64,000 nt of DNA from Dinoroseobacter sp. (GCA_030066795.1 JASJAW010000043.1:25953-89952), one strand, 5' to 3'; shown: positions 1 to 8,951, numbered from the stretch's first letter. Notes: generated from the sequence alone by a model not told the origin. Translations and numbers: made by a program.

Positions 1-207
1 GAGCGCATCTTCGCCTTCGGCGCCGGGCGCCTTGTGGCAAGATGCGCAACCTGCGGCCCAGAATACGGCCTCTCCGGCGACGGGATCGCCGCCGATGTCG
101 TTAAATCTTCCCGGCTCCTGAGGCGCTGGACGCATCAATTGCCATGTAAAAAGAGCTGCCGCCGCAAAGAAGATCACGGCGACGACCAATTTGTTTCCTG
201 CGTGCAT
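1..207 (-). CDS. c-type cytochrome, partial (3' end beyond window)
   Basis: Only the first 69 codons are in the window; the gene runs off the left edge. The protein starts with a hydrophobic segment (about residues 7-24) that works as an uncleaved membrane anchor or signal peptide. After a short linker comes the haem c motif CASCH (near residues 55-59), so it is a periplasmic monohaem or dihaem cytochrome c. It lies 52 bp downstream of the cytochrome c' gene on the same strand, so the two are probably co-transcribed. Class I cytochrome c is the likely family. The partner and redox role cannot be told from the fragment. Start: the ATG at 205-207, directly ahead of the hydrophobic stretch. Confidence 0.85.
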   Translation of the reverse strand, partial: MHAGNKLVVAVIFFAAAALFTWQLMRPAPQEPGRFNDIGGDPVAGEAVFWAAGCASCHKAPGAEGEDAL

Positions 208-259
208 TCACAGCCTACTCATAAATACTTTCACGCGCGCTTTCTGACATTCTCACGTG

Positions 260-736
260 TCAATTTCGAGGCGCGCGATAGGTATCATGGCAGTCTTTAC
301 ATGTTCCGCCCAACGGGCCAAGAGCCGGGCCAATTCCCTCCGCACCTGAGCCAACTGCCGCCGGTAGTCCCTCAGCGGCGGTGCCCACAGCGGCCCATTT
401 TGATGCAAAATCACTGAAATTGTCCCAGATTTCGGGTTTGGCGCGCGTGTCGTCGATACTCATTTCGTCTGAGCCTTCCGGCCAGAGTGGCATTTGATTG
501 ATGGCCGCAATTGCCACAATGTTCTCCGCTGCCGCCTGCGCCAGTGCGGCATCATAGTCGACATTTCCGCGGGCCATGCCCCCCAGAACGCCAACATTGA
601 GCGCAAGCAGATTGAACTGGCCTTTTCTGGCCTTCAGCTGGTTTTCATAATCATCTTGAGCGAAGGCGGACCCGGCGGTCAGGCTGATGGCGAGGATCGT
701 TGCAGTGCCAACCAATTTGGCGTTGAGCAAAAACAT
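260..736 (-). CDS. cytochrome c' (class II c-type cytochrome)
   Basis: The 158-residue protein has a clean Sec signal peptide (about residues 1-26, ending SAFAQ) and a four-helix-bundle cytochrome c' layout, with the haem motif CKDCH near the C-terminus (about residues 146-150). The length fits the cytochrome c' family. These periplasmic haem proteins bind NO or CO and are tied to nitrosative stress, though their physiological electron partner is usually unclear. It is divergent from sdhCDAB and shares a 270-bp intergenic region containing a twin palindrome (844-876). The partial cytochrome c gene follows on the same strand. Confidence 0.9.
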   Translation of the reverse strand: MFLLNAKLVGTATILAISLTAGSAFAQDDYENQLKARKGQFNLLALNVGVLGGMARGNVDYDAALAQAAAENIVAIAAINQMPLWPEGSDEMSIDDTRAKPEIWDNFSDFASKWAAVGTAAEGLPAAVGSGAEGIGPALGPLGGTCKDCHDTYRAPRN

Positions 737-843
737 GAGGTACTCCCTGGCTGTCTAATGGACCAGAACTTAGCGCAGAAACGAGCTTCCTCGACTTCAA
801 TTCTTTGAGGGGAGTTCCATCGCTATTTATCGAAACTTGGGAA

Positions 844-876
844 TTGTGATCACGGCTGAGCTTTGCGTGATCACAA
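844..876. promoter_or_regulatory. twin palindromic operator upstream of sdhC / cytochrome c'
   Basis: TTGTGATCACG (844-854) and CGTGATCACAA (866-876) are exact inverted repeats of each other. Each arm also contains the self-complementary 8-mer GTGATCAC. The two 8-mers are centred 21 bp apart, about two helical turns, which is the geometry of two dimers of one regulator bound on the same face of the DNA. The spacing does not match a CRP site (TGTGA, 6 bp, TCACA). The regulator is unknown to me. The site lies about 130 bp upstream of sdhC and 108 bp upstream of the cytochrome c' start. Confidence 0.6.
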
Positions 877-1006
877 ACGAGAGAAATACGCCCGGTTGCG
901 CCAAATAACCGCGCCGTATTCGGGCAAGCTGTCGGTGACTCCAAGCATTTTCAACGATAAATCATGTCCAACGACCCCGTCCAAGGACTTTTAAAGAGGT
1001 GCCGGA

Positions 1007-1390
1007 ATGGCCGATGTGAACCGGGGGGACCGCCCCCTCTCGCCGCATATTATGATTTATCGACCGCAGATGACGTCGATCTCGTCAATCATGGTGCGGA
1101 TAACCGGGCTGGCCGTATTGACCTTGTCGGTTTTGGTCGTGTGGTGGCTGATCGCCGCCGCGACGTCCGAGGCCGCCTTTACTTCTATTGATGGCTTTTT
1201 GCGGAGTTGGTTCGGGGATCTCATCTTGCTCGGAGCCACTTGGGCGCTCTGGTATCACACCATGGGCCGGCTGCGGCACGTCATCTGGGATTTCGGCTAT
1301 TGCCTCGACGTTGAAACGTCCGAGCGGATGGGCCTTGGCATGTTTATTGGCGCTACCGTTTTGACAATTCTGACCGTGCTGGTGCTCTGA
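1007..1390 (+). CDS. sdhC: succinate dehydrogenase, cytochrome b556 subunit
   Basis: Membrane subunit of complex II, which binds haem b and ubiquinone together with SdhD. The 127-aa protein has an N-terminal NRGDRPLSPH segment typical of SdhC, three hydrophobic helices (about 27-50, 63-82, 104-126), and the family signature around residues 84-96 (YHTMGRLRHVIWD), which contains the haem-ligand histidine region. It is the first gene of the sdhCDAB operon, with sdhD 12 bp downstream. An AAAGAGGTG ribosome-binding sequence precedes the ATG. Confidence 0.96.
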   Translation: MADVNRGDRPLSPHIMIYRPQMTSISSIMVRITGLAVLTLSVLVVWWLIAAATSEAAFTSIDGFLRSWFGDLILLGATWALWYHTMGRLRHVIWDFGYCLDVETSERMGLGMFIGATVLTILTVLVL

Positions 1391-1402
1391 GGGGGAACGA
1401 TC

Positions 1403-1774
1403 ATGCGATATCTTACTGACCGCAAACGCGCCATTGGTCTGGGCTCGGGTAGCTCCGGCACAGAGCATCACTGGCAATTCATGGCCCGGTCGATCCTCAT
1501 GGGTCTTCTGGTGCCCCTGTTCATCGTGACATTCGGCCTCGGCCTCGGCGGCACCTATGAAGAGGTCCTGGCCTACTTCAGCCGTCCGCTCCCGGCGATC
1601 ATCATGGCGCTGGCGCTGATCGTCGGCCTCATGCAGCTTCAGGCGGAAGCGCAAGAAGCAATCGAAGATTATGTGCATGGCGTCGCAGGCAAGTTGACCC
1701 TGATTGCTTGCAAGGCATTTTGTTACACGCTGATGGCTGTAGGGCTCTTTGCCCTCATCAAGCTCGCCCTTTGA
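1403..1774 (+). CDS. sdhD: succinate dehydrogenase, hydrophobic membrane anchor subunit
   Basis: Second membrane anchor of complex II, 123 aa with three hydrophobic helices (about 32-53, 60-80, 98-122). It starts with the [13 protein letters not shown] segment and an EHHW motif often seen in alphaproteobacterial SdhD. The GGGGGAACGATC sequence just upstream supplies the ribosome-binding site. The position between sdhC and sdhA supports the call more strongly than the sequence, since SdhD diverges quickly. Confidence 0.94.
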   Translation: MRYLTDRKRAIGLGSGSSGTEHHWQFMARSILMGLLVPLFIVTFGLGLGGTYEEVLAYFSRPLPAIIMALALIVGLMQLQAEAQEAIEDYVHGVAGKLTLIACKAFCYTLMAVGLFALIKLAL

Positions 1775-1794
1775 CGGACTGGAGAAATCTGAAC

Positions 1795-3597
1795 ATGTCT
1801 GCATACGAATACGAGACGCATACCTATGACGTCGTGGTCGTCGGCGCCGGTGGCGCGGGCCTCCGCGCGACGCTCGGCATGGCCGAACAGGGTTTGCGCA
1901 CAGCCTGTATTACTAAGGTGTTTCCCACCCGCTCGCATACCGTAGCCGCCCAAGGCGGCATCGCAGCCAGTCTCAGCAACATGGGCCCCGACAACTGGCA
2001 GTGGCACATGTATGACACCGTCAAAGGCTCCGATTGGCTGGGTGACACGGACGCAATGGAATACCTTGCCCGCGAAGCGCCCAAGGCCGTGTACGAGCTG
2101 GAGCATTACGGCGTGCCGTTTTCCCGGACAGAGGAAGGCAAGATCTACCAGCGTCCCTTCGGTGGCCACACCACCGAGTTCGGTGAAGGCCCCCCGGTGC
2201 AGCGCACCTGTGCGGCGGCTGACCGGACTGGTCACGCGATCCTGCACACGCTCTATGGCCAGTCTCTGAAGAACAACGCGGAGTTCTTTATCGAGTATTT
2301 CGCCATCGACCTCATCATGTCCGAAGACGGTCAGTGCCAGGGCGTGGTCTGCTGGAAACTTGATGATGGCACGATCCACGTCTTCAACGCAAAGATGACC
2401 GTGCTTGCCACCGGAGGCTACGGGCGCGCCTATTTCTCGGCGACCTCTGCCCACACCTGCACCGGTGACGGCGGCGGAATGGTGGCCCGCGCGGGCCTGC
2501 CGCTTCAGGATATGGAGTTCGTCCAGTTCCACCCGACCGGAATCTATGGCTCCGGCTGTCTGATCACCGAAGGCGCGCGGGGCGAGGGCGGATACCTCAC
2601 CAACTCCGAAGGTGAGCGCTTCATGGAACGCTATGCGCCCACCTATAAGGATCTGGCGTCGCGCGATGTGGTGTCCCGCTGCATGACGATGGAGATCCGC
2701 GAAGGCCGCGGCGTGGGCGCCGAGGGCGATCATATCCACCTGCACCTCAACCACCTGCCGCCTGACACGCTGGCCGAACGTCTTCCGGGCATTTCCGAGT
2801 CCGCGCGCATTTTCGCCGGCGTGGACGTGACCAAGGAACCGATCCCGGTTCTGCCGACCGTGCACTACAACATGGGCGGCATTCCAACGAACTACTGGGG
2901 CGAGGTCCTGAACCCGACCAAAGAGGACCCTGACGCCATAGCACCGGGCCTGATGGCCGTGGGCGAGGCGGGGTGTGCTTCCGTGCACGGGGCGAACCGC
3001 CTGGGATCGAACTCGCTGATCGACCTCGTGGTCTTCGGTCGCGCCGCCGCGATCAAAGCAGGCGAAATCGTCGATCCGAACAGCCCGAACCCGACGCTCA
3101 ATCAGGCGTCCGTCGACAAGGCGCTGGGCCGCTTCGACGGGTTGCGTCATGCCAAGGGCACGGTTGGCACCGCCGAGTTGCGGCTGGAGATGCAGAAGAC
3201 CATGCAGGCCGATGCGGCCGTTTTCCGCACCGACCAGACGCTGGCCGAAGGGGTGGAGAAGATGTACGGCGTCGCCGGCAAGATGGACGACATCGCGGTC
3301 ACCGACCGCTCGCTCGTCTGGAACTCCGACCTGATGGAGACGCTGGAACTGACCAACCTTATGCCGAACGCGCTCGCGACCATTGTCAGCGCCGAGGCGC
3401 GCAAGGAAAGCCGTGGCGCGCACGCGCACGAGGATTACCCGGATCGCGACGATGCGAACTGGCGTCAGCACACGCTCTCCTGGGTCAACGGCAAGGTCGA
3501 TCTGGATTATCGTCCGGTGCACCTGAACCCGCTGCTTGGTCACAACGAAGGCGGCATCGACCTGAAGAAAATCGCGCCCAAGGCCCGCGTGTATTAA
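1795..3597 (+). CDS. sdhA: succinate dehydrogenase, flavoprotein subunit
   Basis: Catalytic subunit of complex II, oxidising succinate to fumarate on covalent FAD. The 600-aa protein has the N-terminal dinucleotide-binding motif [11 protein letters not shown] (about residues 14-24), the [14 protein letters not shown] segment with the histidine that carries FAD (about 43-56), and the active-site HxTG/REGRG regions in the middle (about 244-310). The length matches the family. I take the ATG at 1795 rather than an upstream in-frame start because the sdhD reading frame still runs until 1774 and GGAGAAAT lies just ahead of it. sdhB follows after 12 bp. Confidence 0.97.
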   Translation: MSAYEYETHTYDVVVVGAGGAGLRATLGMAEQGLRTACITKVFPTRSHTVAAQGGIAASLSNMGPDNWQWHMYDTVKGSDWLGDTDAMEYLAREAPKAVYELEHYGVPFSRTEEGKIYQRPFGGHTTEFGEGPPVQRTCAAADRTGHAILHTLYGQSLKNNAEFFIEYFAIDLIMSEDGQCQGVVCWKLDDGTIHVFNAKMTVLATGGYGRAYFSATSAHTCTGDGGGMVARAGLPLQDMEFVQFHPTGIYGSGCLITEGARGEGGYLTNSEGERFMERYAPTYKDLASRDVVSRCMTMEIREGRGVGAEGDHIHLHLNHLPPDTLAERLPGISESARIFAGVDVTKEPIPVLPTVHYNMGGIPTNYWGEVLNPTKEDPDAIAPGLMAVGEAGCASVHGANRLGSNSLIDLVVFGRAAAIKAGEIVDPNSPNPTLNQASVDKALGRFDGLRHAKGTVGTAELRLEMQKTMQADAAVFRTDQTLAEGVEKMYGVAGKMDDIAVTDRSLVWNSDLMETLELTNLMPNALATIVSAEARKESRGAHAHEDYPDRDDANWRQHTLSWVNGKVDLDYRPVHLNPLLGHNEGGIDLKKIAPKARVY

Positions 3598-3609
3598 GGA
3601 GCATCAGAG

Positions 3610-4392
3610 ATGGTTCAATTTACCCTCCCGAAGAACTCCACGGTCCGCACGGGCAAGACCTGGCCGAAACCTGAAGGCGCCACGAATGTGCGGGAATTCC
3701 GGATCTACCGCTGGAACCCGGATGACGGCGAGAACCCCCGCGTCGACACGTACTTTGTCGACATGGACACCTGCGGGCCGATGGTTCTGGACGCACTTAT
3801 CAAGATCAAGAACGAGATCGACCCGACCCTGACCTTCCGCCGCTCCTGCCGGGAAGGCATCTGCGGCTCCTGCGCGATGAACATCGACGGCGGCAACACG
3901 CTGGCCTGCATCTTCGGCATGGATGAGATCAAGGCGGATGTCGTCAAGATCTATCCGCTGCCGCATATGCCGGTGGTGAAAGACCTGATCCCGGACCTGA
4001 CGCATTTTTATGCGCAGCACGCCTCCATCATGCCGTGGCTTGAAACCAAGACGAACCGCCCGGCGAAGGAATGGAAGCAGTCCATCGAGGATCGGAAAAA
4101 GCTCGACGGTCTCTACGAGTGCGTGATGTGCGCCTCTTGCTCGACCTCCTGCCCGTCCTACTGGTGGAACGGTGACAGGTATCTCGGACCGGCGGCGCTG
4201 CTCCACGCCTATCGCTGGATCATCGACAGCCGTGACGAGGCGACGGGCGAGCGTCTGGACGATCTGGAAGATCCGTTCAAACTCTATCGCTGCCACACGA
4301 TCATGAATTGCGCGAAGACCTGCCCGAAAGGTCTGAACCCAGCCAAGGCGATTGCCGAGATCAAGAAGATGATGGTCGAACGCCACGTCTGA
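3610..4392 (+). CDS. sdhB: succinate dehydrogenase, iron-sulfur subunit
   Basis: Electron-transfer subunit of complex II, carrying electrons from FAD to ubiquinone. Ligands for all three clusters are visible in the 260-aa protein: the [2Fe-2S] ferredoxin motif CREGICGSC (about residues 80-88), the first part of the ferredoxin-like domain [12 protein letters not shown] (about 172-183), and [14 protein letters not shown] (about 229-242). An AAGGAGCATCAGAG ribosome-binding stretch precedes the ATG. It is the last gene of the operon, and a strong hairpin terminator follows. Confidence 0.97.
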   Translation: MVQFTLPKNSTVRTGKTWPKPEGATNVREFRIYRWNPDDGENPRVDTYFVDMDTCGPMVLDALIKIKNEIDPTLTFRRSCREGICGSCAMNIDGGNTLACIFGMDEIKADVVKIYPLPHMPVVKDLIPDLTHFYAQHASIMPWLETKTNRPAKEWKQSIEDRKKLDGLYECVMCASCSTSCPSYWWNGDRYLGPAALLHAYRWIIDSRDEATGERLDDLEDPFKLYRCHTIMNCAKTCPKGLNPAKAIAEIKKMMVERHV

Positions 4393-4422
4393 CGGGCGTT
4401 TTCTGGTTTGCTACAAAATGTA

Positions 4423-4451
4423 AAAAGGCCCCGCGAGAGTTGGGGCCTTTT
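4423..4451 (+). terminator. intrinsic terminator of sdhCDAB
   Basis: A perfect 10-bp stem, AAAAGGCCCC (4423-4432) with GGGGCCTTTT (4442-4451), around a 9-nt loop. The stem ends in four T followed by GT. It starts 30 bp after the sdhB stop codon. Confidence 0.9.
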
Positions 4452-4468
4452 GTACAAAAGGGGTTGAG

Positions 4469-4654
4469 ATGGCGCTGTTCCCGATCGCGATCCTGATCGT
4501 CCTGTTGCTCATGTACCTCCTCAGAACCCGCCGTTCGCGGATGTGTCGATGGCGTCGGCGCGAAGGTGGGGATTGGCGCTGCGCAGCCTGTGGCGCAGAG
4601 GCTGTCACAGGCGACGGCAAGCAACCAAAACTGTGCCTGCGTGATCAGCAGTAG
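4469..4654 (+). CDS. small membrane-anchored zinc-ribbon-like protein
   Basis: This 61-aa protein begins with one hydrophobic segment (about residues 2-18), followed by a basic stretch and a compact domain WRCAACGAEA...LC (Cys at about 38, 41 and 56) that looks like a zinc ribbon missing one ligand. An AAAGGGGTTGAG Shine-Dalgarno stretch sits just ahead of the ATG. It is transcribed in the sdh direction but after the sdh terminator. The last 10 nt overlap the 3' end of the convergent aldo/keto reductase gene. The function is unknown; I recall similar short proteins in other roseobacters but cannot verify that here. Confidence 0.65.
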   Translation: MALFPIAILIVLLLMYLLRTRRSRMCRWRRREGGDWRCAACGAEAVTGDGKQPKLCLRDQQ

Positions 4655-5622
4655 CCTTCGACTCCGTTCTTCCAGCTTCCTGCATAGCGGTCTCCATCGG
4701 CAAAGCCGATCGGCAATATGCGTTCTATTTCAATCAGATCGTCTGCGCTGAGCGTGATTTCGGTGGCTGTCGCCAGCGCCCGCAGGTGATCTGCCGACCG
4801 GGTTCCGGGGATCGGCAACACATGCGCGCCACGCGACAGCGCCCAGGCCAGAGCTGCGGCGGATGGATGCCAGCCGCGCGCTGCGCAGAACTCGCGGAAC
4901 CGGTCAACGGCCGCGCGGTTGTGTTCGAAGGCAGAACCCGTAAAGCGCGGCATGGATTTTCGAAAGTCCGAGTCCGGCATCTCATTGGGATCAGGCGATT
5001 TTTCCGCGAACATGCCCCGCGCGAGCGGCGAGAAGGCCACAAGGGTTGCACCTATCTCTTCGCAGGCTTGCGTCATCCCCAATTCGACCGGCCGCGACCA
5101 TAGCGAGTACTCCATCTGCACAGCCGCAATCGGATGAACCCTGTGCGCACGCCGCAAGGTTGCGGGCGAGATCTCCGATAGCCCGATCGCATCGCACAGC
5201 CCATCAGCACAGATGCGCGCCATCCCCTCGATCACAGGTTCGATCTCGACCTCCGGATCCCGGCGATGCAGATAAAAAAGCTCGACTTTTTCGCGATTTA
5301 GGCGTTTGAGAGAGCCTTCCAGAGAGGCGCGCAAGTCAGCTTCCGCGTTGCTGTAATGGCGCGTGGGCTGCGTGTAGATGCCCGCCTTTGTGGCCAGTGT
5401 GACGTGCTGGGCGCCGGTGCTGCGCAGGTAGCTCCCGATCACCTCTTCGGACCGACCCTCCCCGTAAATCTCGGCAACATCCCAATGGTCGACGCCCAAC
5501 TCAAGTGCGGCCTCCAGGCACGCGTGGCTTTCGGCTTCGTCCGTTTCCCCATAAATCCCGCCAAAGCTCATGCAGCCCAAGCCGATGGCGCCGACCTGGC
5601 GGCCGTTCAGAGTTCGTTTCAC
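4645..5622 (-). CDS. aldo/keto reductase
   Basis: NAD(P)H-dependent oxidoreductase of the (beta/alpha)8 aldo/keto reductase family, 325 aa, of the YajO/Tas-like group with an N-terminal IGLGCMSFGGIYG. The catalytic set is visible: Asp and Tyr in HWDVAEIYGEG (about residues 46-56), Lys in LATKAGI (about 76-82) and His in FYLHRRDP (about 115-122). The substrate cannot be predicted. Its start lies 11 bp after the deoD stop, so the two are probably co-transcribed. Confidence 0.9.
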   Translation of the reverse strand: MKRTLNGRQVGAIGLGCMSFGGIYGETDEAESHACLEAALELGVDHWDVAEIYGEGRSEEVIGSYLRSTGAQHVTLATKAGIYTQPTRHYSNAEADLRASLEGSLKRLNREKVELFYLHRRDPEVEIEPVIEGMARICADGLCDAIGLSEISPATLRRAHRVHPIAAVQMEYSLWSRPVELGMTQACEEIGATLVAFSPLARGMFAEKSPDPNEMPDSDFRKSMPRFTGSAFEHNRAAVDRFREFCAARGWHPSAAALAWALSRGAHVLPIPGTRSADHLRALATATEITLSADDLIEIERILPIGFADGDRYAGSWKNGVEGYC

Positions 5623-5633
5623 GTTGAAATTCC

Positions 5634-6338
5634 TTAAGAAAACGCCGCCTCGAGTGCAATCTCTACCATATCGCCAAAGCTCGATTGCCGATCCTCAGAC
5701 GGCAGTGCCTCACCCGTCAAAAGGTGATCGGACACGGTCAGGACAGCAAGCGCGCGGCGCCCATAGCGCGCCGCAAGTGTGTAGAGTTCTGCGGCTTCCA
5801 TCTCCACAGCCAGAACGCCATGGCGTGTCATCTCTGTATTCAGGTCCGGGCGCTCGTCATAGAATACATCGGACGAATAGATGCCGCCGACATGCACAGT
5901 TGAGGCTTTCGTCTTCGCGGCCGCTTCGGCGGCTTTCAGAAGCCCCCAATCCGCGCAGGGTGCATAGTTCAGCTCGCGAAAAATGCCGCTGGACGGCGTC
6001 GAGAGGGTTGAGGACGTCATCGCCAGCACCACGTCGCGCACCTTAACATTCTCTTGCATTGCGCCAGCCGAACCGATGCGGATCAGGGTCTGCGCTCCAT
6101 ACTCCTTGATCAACTCATTCGCGTAGATCGACAGACTTGGCATGCCCATGCCGGACCCATGAATGGTCACGCGGTTGCCGCGCCATAAGCCGGTATAACC
6201 CAGCATGCCCCGGACCTCGTTGACAAGTTCGGGTGCCTCCAGAAACGTCTCGGCAGCCCATTTCGCGCGCAACGGGTCACCGGGCATCAGGACGGTTTCG
6301 GCAATCTGGCCGGGTTCAGCGCCAATATGGACGGTCAT
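5634..6338 (-). CDS. deoD: purine-nucleoside phosphorylase
   Basis: Cleaves purine (deoxy)ribonucleosides with phosphate to the free base and (deoxy)ribose 1-phosphate in the cytoplasm. The 234-aa length fits the hexameric DeoD type. The N-terminal [19 protein letters not shown] carries the conserved phosphate-binding segment, RIGSAGAM lies near residue 86, and the ribose-site EMEAAELY is near residue 178. It heads a two-gene unit with the aldo/keto reductase. A BMP-type nucleoside ABC transporter lies about 14 kb away and could supply its substrate. Confidence 0.95.
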   Translation of the reverse strand: MTVHIGAEPGQIAETVLMPGDPLRAKWAAETFLEAPELVNEVRGMLGYTGLWRGNRVTIHGSGMGMPSLSIYANELIKEYGAQTLIRIGSAGAMQENVKVRDVVLAMTSSTLSTPSSGIFRELNYAPCADWGLLKAAEAAAKTKASTVHVGGIYSSDVFYDERPDLNTEMTRHGVLAVEMEAAELYTLAARYGRRALAVLTVSDHLLTGEALPSEDRQSSFGDMVEIALEAAFS

Positions 6339-6356
6339 GCAAAACTCCCTCTTTGA

Positions 6357-6374
6357 CCAGCACTATAGCGCTGG
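6357..6374. promoter_or_regulatory. near-perfect palindrome upstream of deoD
   Basis: CCAGCACTATAGCGCTGG is an 18-bp inverted repeat with one mismatched pair, 19 bp upstream of the deoD start. The position suits an operator for deoD or a promoter element. No regulator can be named. Confidence 0.35.
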
Positions 6375-6403
6375 GGCAGGCGACGAACACCGAAAGCCTT
6401 TGG

Positions 6404-6865
6404 TCATTTGGCCAACGTGAAGAAACGCTTTTCCTCCGCGTCCCAAACCATCGCTTCGACGCAGGGGTTGAGGTTTGTTCCCCCGCAATTGGCGCCGTGG
6501 ATCTGGTTGAGAAGGACCGTCATCGGGCCGAGCCGTTCCACACTCCAGCCTTTCGACAACCGTTCAGTCGTCGTGTCCTCCACAACGAAATAGACTGAGC
6601 ATCCGCCGGTGCCGCAATACATGCTGGCCATTGAGGAACACGCCAGCCTCCCAAGGTCGAGCACATGGTCGATCTGCCCGTCGCCGCTGACATCGCTACG
6701 TGTCACCGCGTTCCAAGGTACATCAAGCGTGCCGTTTTCGAAGCCGGCACACTCGGCGCGGGCGGTTTCGATAGCTTCCGTCACGGGGGCGGGCCAGTCG
6801 TCCTGTGCGACCAGCGCCTCGGTTGAGATCAAAATGAAGGCTGCGGCTGAAATCACACGACGCAT
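6404..6865 (-). CDS. exported protein of unknown function with EF-hand-like loop
   Basis: The 153-aa protein has a Sec signal peptide (about residues 1-20, ALVAQ). The mature part contains four or more cysteines, likely disulfide-bonded (CAGF, LACSS, MYCGTGGC, NCGGTNLNPC). It also has SDVSGDGQIDHVLDL (about 57-71), a DxSxDGxxD loop of the kind found in calcium-binding or FG-GAP proteins, so a calcium-binding periplasmic protein is possible. I do not recognise the family. It is divergent from the DUF4329-type gene at 6934. Confidence 0.75.
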   Translation of the reverse strand: MRRVISAAAFILISTEALVAQDDWPAPVTEAIETARAECAGFENGTLDVPWNAVTRSDVSGDGQIDHVLDLGRLACSSMASMYCGTGGCSVYFVVEDTTTERLSKGWSVERLGPMTVLLNQIHGANCGGTNLNPCVEAMVWDAEEKRFFTLAK

Positions 6866-6933
6866 AATCGGGTCCTTTCGGTCGAGGGGAGAGCGCGTTA
6901 GCGTACGTGGAGTGTAATTTGCCCAACCGGAAA

Positions 6934-7476
6934 ATGCGAAGAATCTCTCGTCTTGTTGTGTATTTGATGCTGGGCCTTGCAGCGCAAGCGCCGGCGCGCG
7001 CGCATGAGACCGAGGCCGAGATTGCCTTTGTCATGGATTTGTTCGAGGAGCTACAGCCCCGGTCGATCCGCGCGAACCGCGAGTATTGCGGCTATATCGG
7101 CTACGACGACACCGGTGTTCTGCGCGCTACTCGGGCTGTGCGAGGCGGGATTGACTATTGCGAACCCGATTGGCCTCTTCGATTTGATCCGGTGGCCTCC
7201 TACCACACACATGCAGGATATGATCCGGAAGCTTGGTCTGAGATTCCAAGTGGGAACGATATGGAAAGCGATGAAGCTGAAGGGGTGGACGGCTATGTCG
7301 CGACGCCCGGTGGGCGGCTCTGGTATGTCGACAGCACCGATATGGTCGCGAGCCAGATCTGCGGTATCGGGTGCCTGCCGATGGACGAGGATTTCCAACC
7401 GGAGACGCAGATCATGGTGCAGCCGTCTTACAGTTACGACCAGTTGATCGAGGTGTTCGAGACCGAGGGGCATTAG
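6934..7476 (+). CDS. exported DUF4329-like (JAB/deubiquitinase-fold) protein
   Basis: The 180-aa protein has a signal peptide (about residues 1-22, ARA-HE). Its central YHTHAGYD (about residues 89-96) is followed by SEIPSGNDMESDE and GYVATPGGRLWYVD, the pattern of DUF4329 domains, which resemble JAB-type metalloprotease folds and often act as secreted effector or toxin domains. Four cysteines could form disulfides. I use the ATG at 6934, directly before MRRISR, rather than the GTG 27 bp upstream, because it gives a proper signal peptide. No immunity or secretion partner is evident nearby. Confidence 0.75.
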   Translation: MRRISRLVVYLMLGLAAQAPARAHETEAEIAFVMDLFEELQPRSIRANREYCGYIGYDDTGVLRATRAVRGGIDYCEPDWPLRFDPVASYHTHAGYDPEAWSEIPSGNDMESDEAEGVDGYVATPGGRLWYVDSTDMVASQICGIGCLPMDEDFQPETQIMVQPSYSYDQLIEVFETEGH

Positions 7477-7844
7477 GGCCAGAAGTCATACCTAGAAGTC
7501 GACGGTCCTGGCGGTGAAGATTTCCGACAGGAACAGATCGCCACAGCGGCCGCAGCGGGTCGAAATACGACAAGTTTCCTTTTATCAGGCGTACCGATCC
7601 TTCACGTGGTTCCGTTTGCGATACAGGCGAATGCCGTAAACATGGGAGAAGCAGTCATCCAGCAAGAACCGTCAGATGACCGCTTTGAGTGGGAAGCGGA
7701 CGTTCATTCAGTGCGCAGCGAACGGCGGCACCGAACCCCAAGCGGACGTCGGCGGTTTCTGGCGAATGCTAGGTTGGCGGATCTGCGCGCCGAGAAAACA
7801 GAGCCATTATCATGAAACCCGTAAGGCTCCCCACGGCTCAAATC
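7477..7844. other. 368-bp intergenic stretch with decayed coding sequence
   Basis: There is no intact gene. On the minus strand one frame between about 7600 and 7680 reads LLDDCFSHVYGIRLYRKRNH and ends in two adjacent stop codons near 7585. The same frame then continues with a CxxC-bearing segment (TRCGRCGDLFLSEIF) to a stop near 7497. The pieces look like remnants of a broken gene, perhaps a transposase, but I cannot assign the family. A segment around 7678-7710 (GACCGCTTTGAGTGGGAAGC and onward) resembles sequences I recall as repeated between genes in roseobacters; this is not verifiable here. Confidence 0.4.
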
Positions 7845-8798
7845 TCAGCCATATTGCCAGCTTTGCGGGACAAAGCGGTAGCCTTCTGTCGCCGCTTCGA
7901 CATACCCCACACCGGGGAAGGAAATATGCGCGCCGGCGATCCGCAAACGATCCGCGCTTGCCATGTCAAAGACCCGCGCCCGCGTGGCCGCCGCCACCTC
8001 TGTATCGACGTCAAAGCCTATGGTGATCTCAGGGCGCGGAAATTGGACCGGACCAACATGCACGATGTCTCCAAAAAACAGCAGAGTGTCATCGCCCGAA
8101 CTCAGCATGAACCCGCTATGCCCCGGCGTATGGCCCGGTAGCGGCAGAGAAGTCAGCCCTGCGCCGAGATCGCTTTCTCCCTTGAACGGCATTAAACGGT
8201 CCCCAAAGGCTTCGACCGCCCCCATCGCCATGTCGAAGAAACCCTGAAACTCCGCTGGTGCTTGGGATTTGATATCGCCATTGCTCCAGAAAGCGAGATC
8301 ATCTTCATTGACATGAAGCGATGCGTTAGCGAAGGGGTTGCCCGCCTCGGTCAAGATGCCGCCAATATGGTCGGGATGCAGATGGGTCGCACAGACAGCG
8401 TCTACGGCGGCCGGATTCAGCCCCAGTGCCGTCATCGTAGACACTAGGTGGCCGAGGCTGTCACCAAAAGCCGTACCCGTACCGGCATCGATCAGCGTCA
8501 ACCGCCCACCGTGATCGACGAGATAGGCGTTTACTCCGGTTGGATGCGCCGGACCGGGTAGATACGCATCTGCGAGCAACGCAGAAAAGCCTTCGGCATC
8601 GATTCCGATCAGCGCGGAGGCGTCGATGGGCAGATACCCGTCCGACAGAGCGGTAACCAAAGCTTCGCCAATCCTAAACTCCCGCGCAGCCACAAGGCCC
8701 GTGGCCGGAGAGTCAGCAGCATTGACAGCTGCCACCCGAAACCCGGCGACGCCGGCCGCGGCCAAGGCGCTTGCGGTGAAAAAGCCACGACGATTCAT
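7845..8798 (-). CDS. Tat-exported MBL-fold metallo-hydrolase
   Basis: Zinc hydrolase of the metallo-beta-lactamase superfamily, 317 aa. The N-terminus NRRGFFTASALAAAGVAGF is a twin-arginine signal, so the enzyme should fold with its metals in the cytoplasm and be exported. The metal-binding motif THLHPDHIGG lies at about residues 134-143; the later ligands appear in LPGHTPGHSG (about 221-230) and in GDIVHVGP. The layout resembles lactonase or quorum-quenching-like MBL enzymes, but the substrate is open. It stands alone, convergent to the DUF4329 gene across the decayed stretch. Confidence 0.85.
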   Translation of the reverse strand: MNRRGFFTASALAAAGVAGFRVAAVNAADSPATGLVAAREFRIGEALVTALSDGYLPIDASALIGIDAEGFSALLADAYLPGPAHPTGVNAYLVDHGGRLTLIDAGTGTAFGDSLGHLVSTMTALGLNPAAVDAVCATHLHPDHIGGILTEAGNPFANASLHVNEDDLAFWSNGDIKSQAPAEFQGFFDMAMGAVEAFGDRLMPFKGESDLGAGLTSLPLPGHTPGHSGFMLSSGDDTLLFFGDIVHVGPVQFPRPEITIGFDVDTEVAAATRARVFDMASADRLRIAGAHISFPGVGYVEAATEGYRFVPQSWQYG

Positions 8799-8951
8799 GT
8801 TGGTTCTCCCATGTCAGCGAACGACTCTGTCCATGCAGCCCAACCTAACAGAGAAATGGCACAATGGCTTATATCGATCAGGGCACACTTGTCCTGCAAT
8901 TCTCAAGTGATCTGTCGCGGTTTATTACCTATGCCCGATCGATTGGTCCGA

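Noticed and set aside
844..876. CRP-type site at the sdh operator
   Set aside because: A CRP site needs TGTGA and TCACA separated by 6 bp; here the palindrome halves are adjacent and the two copies are 21 bp apart.
1723..3543. 606-codon open frame antisense to sdhA
   Set aside because: It mirrors a highly GC-rich conserved gene, has no ribosome-binding site and no known domain; sdhA itself is certain.
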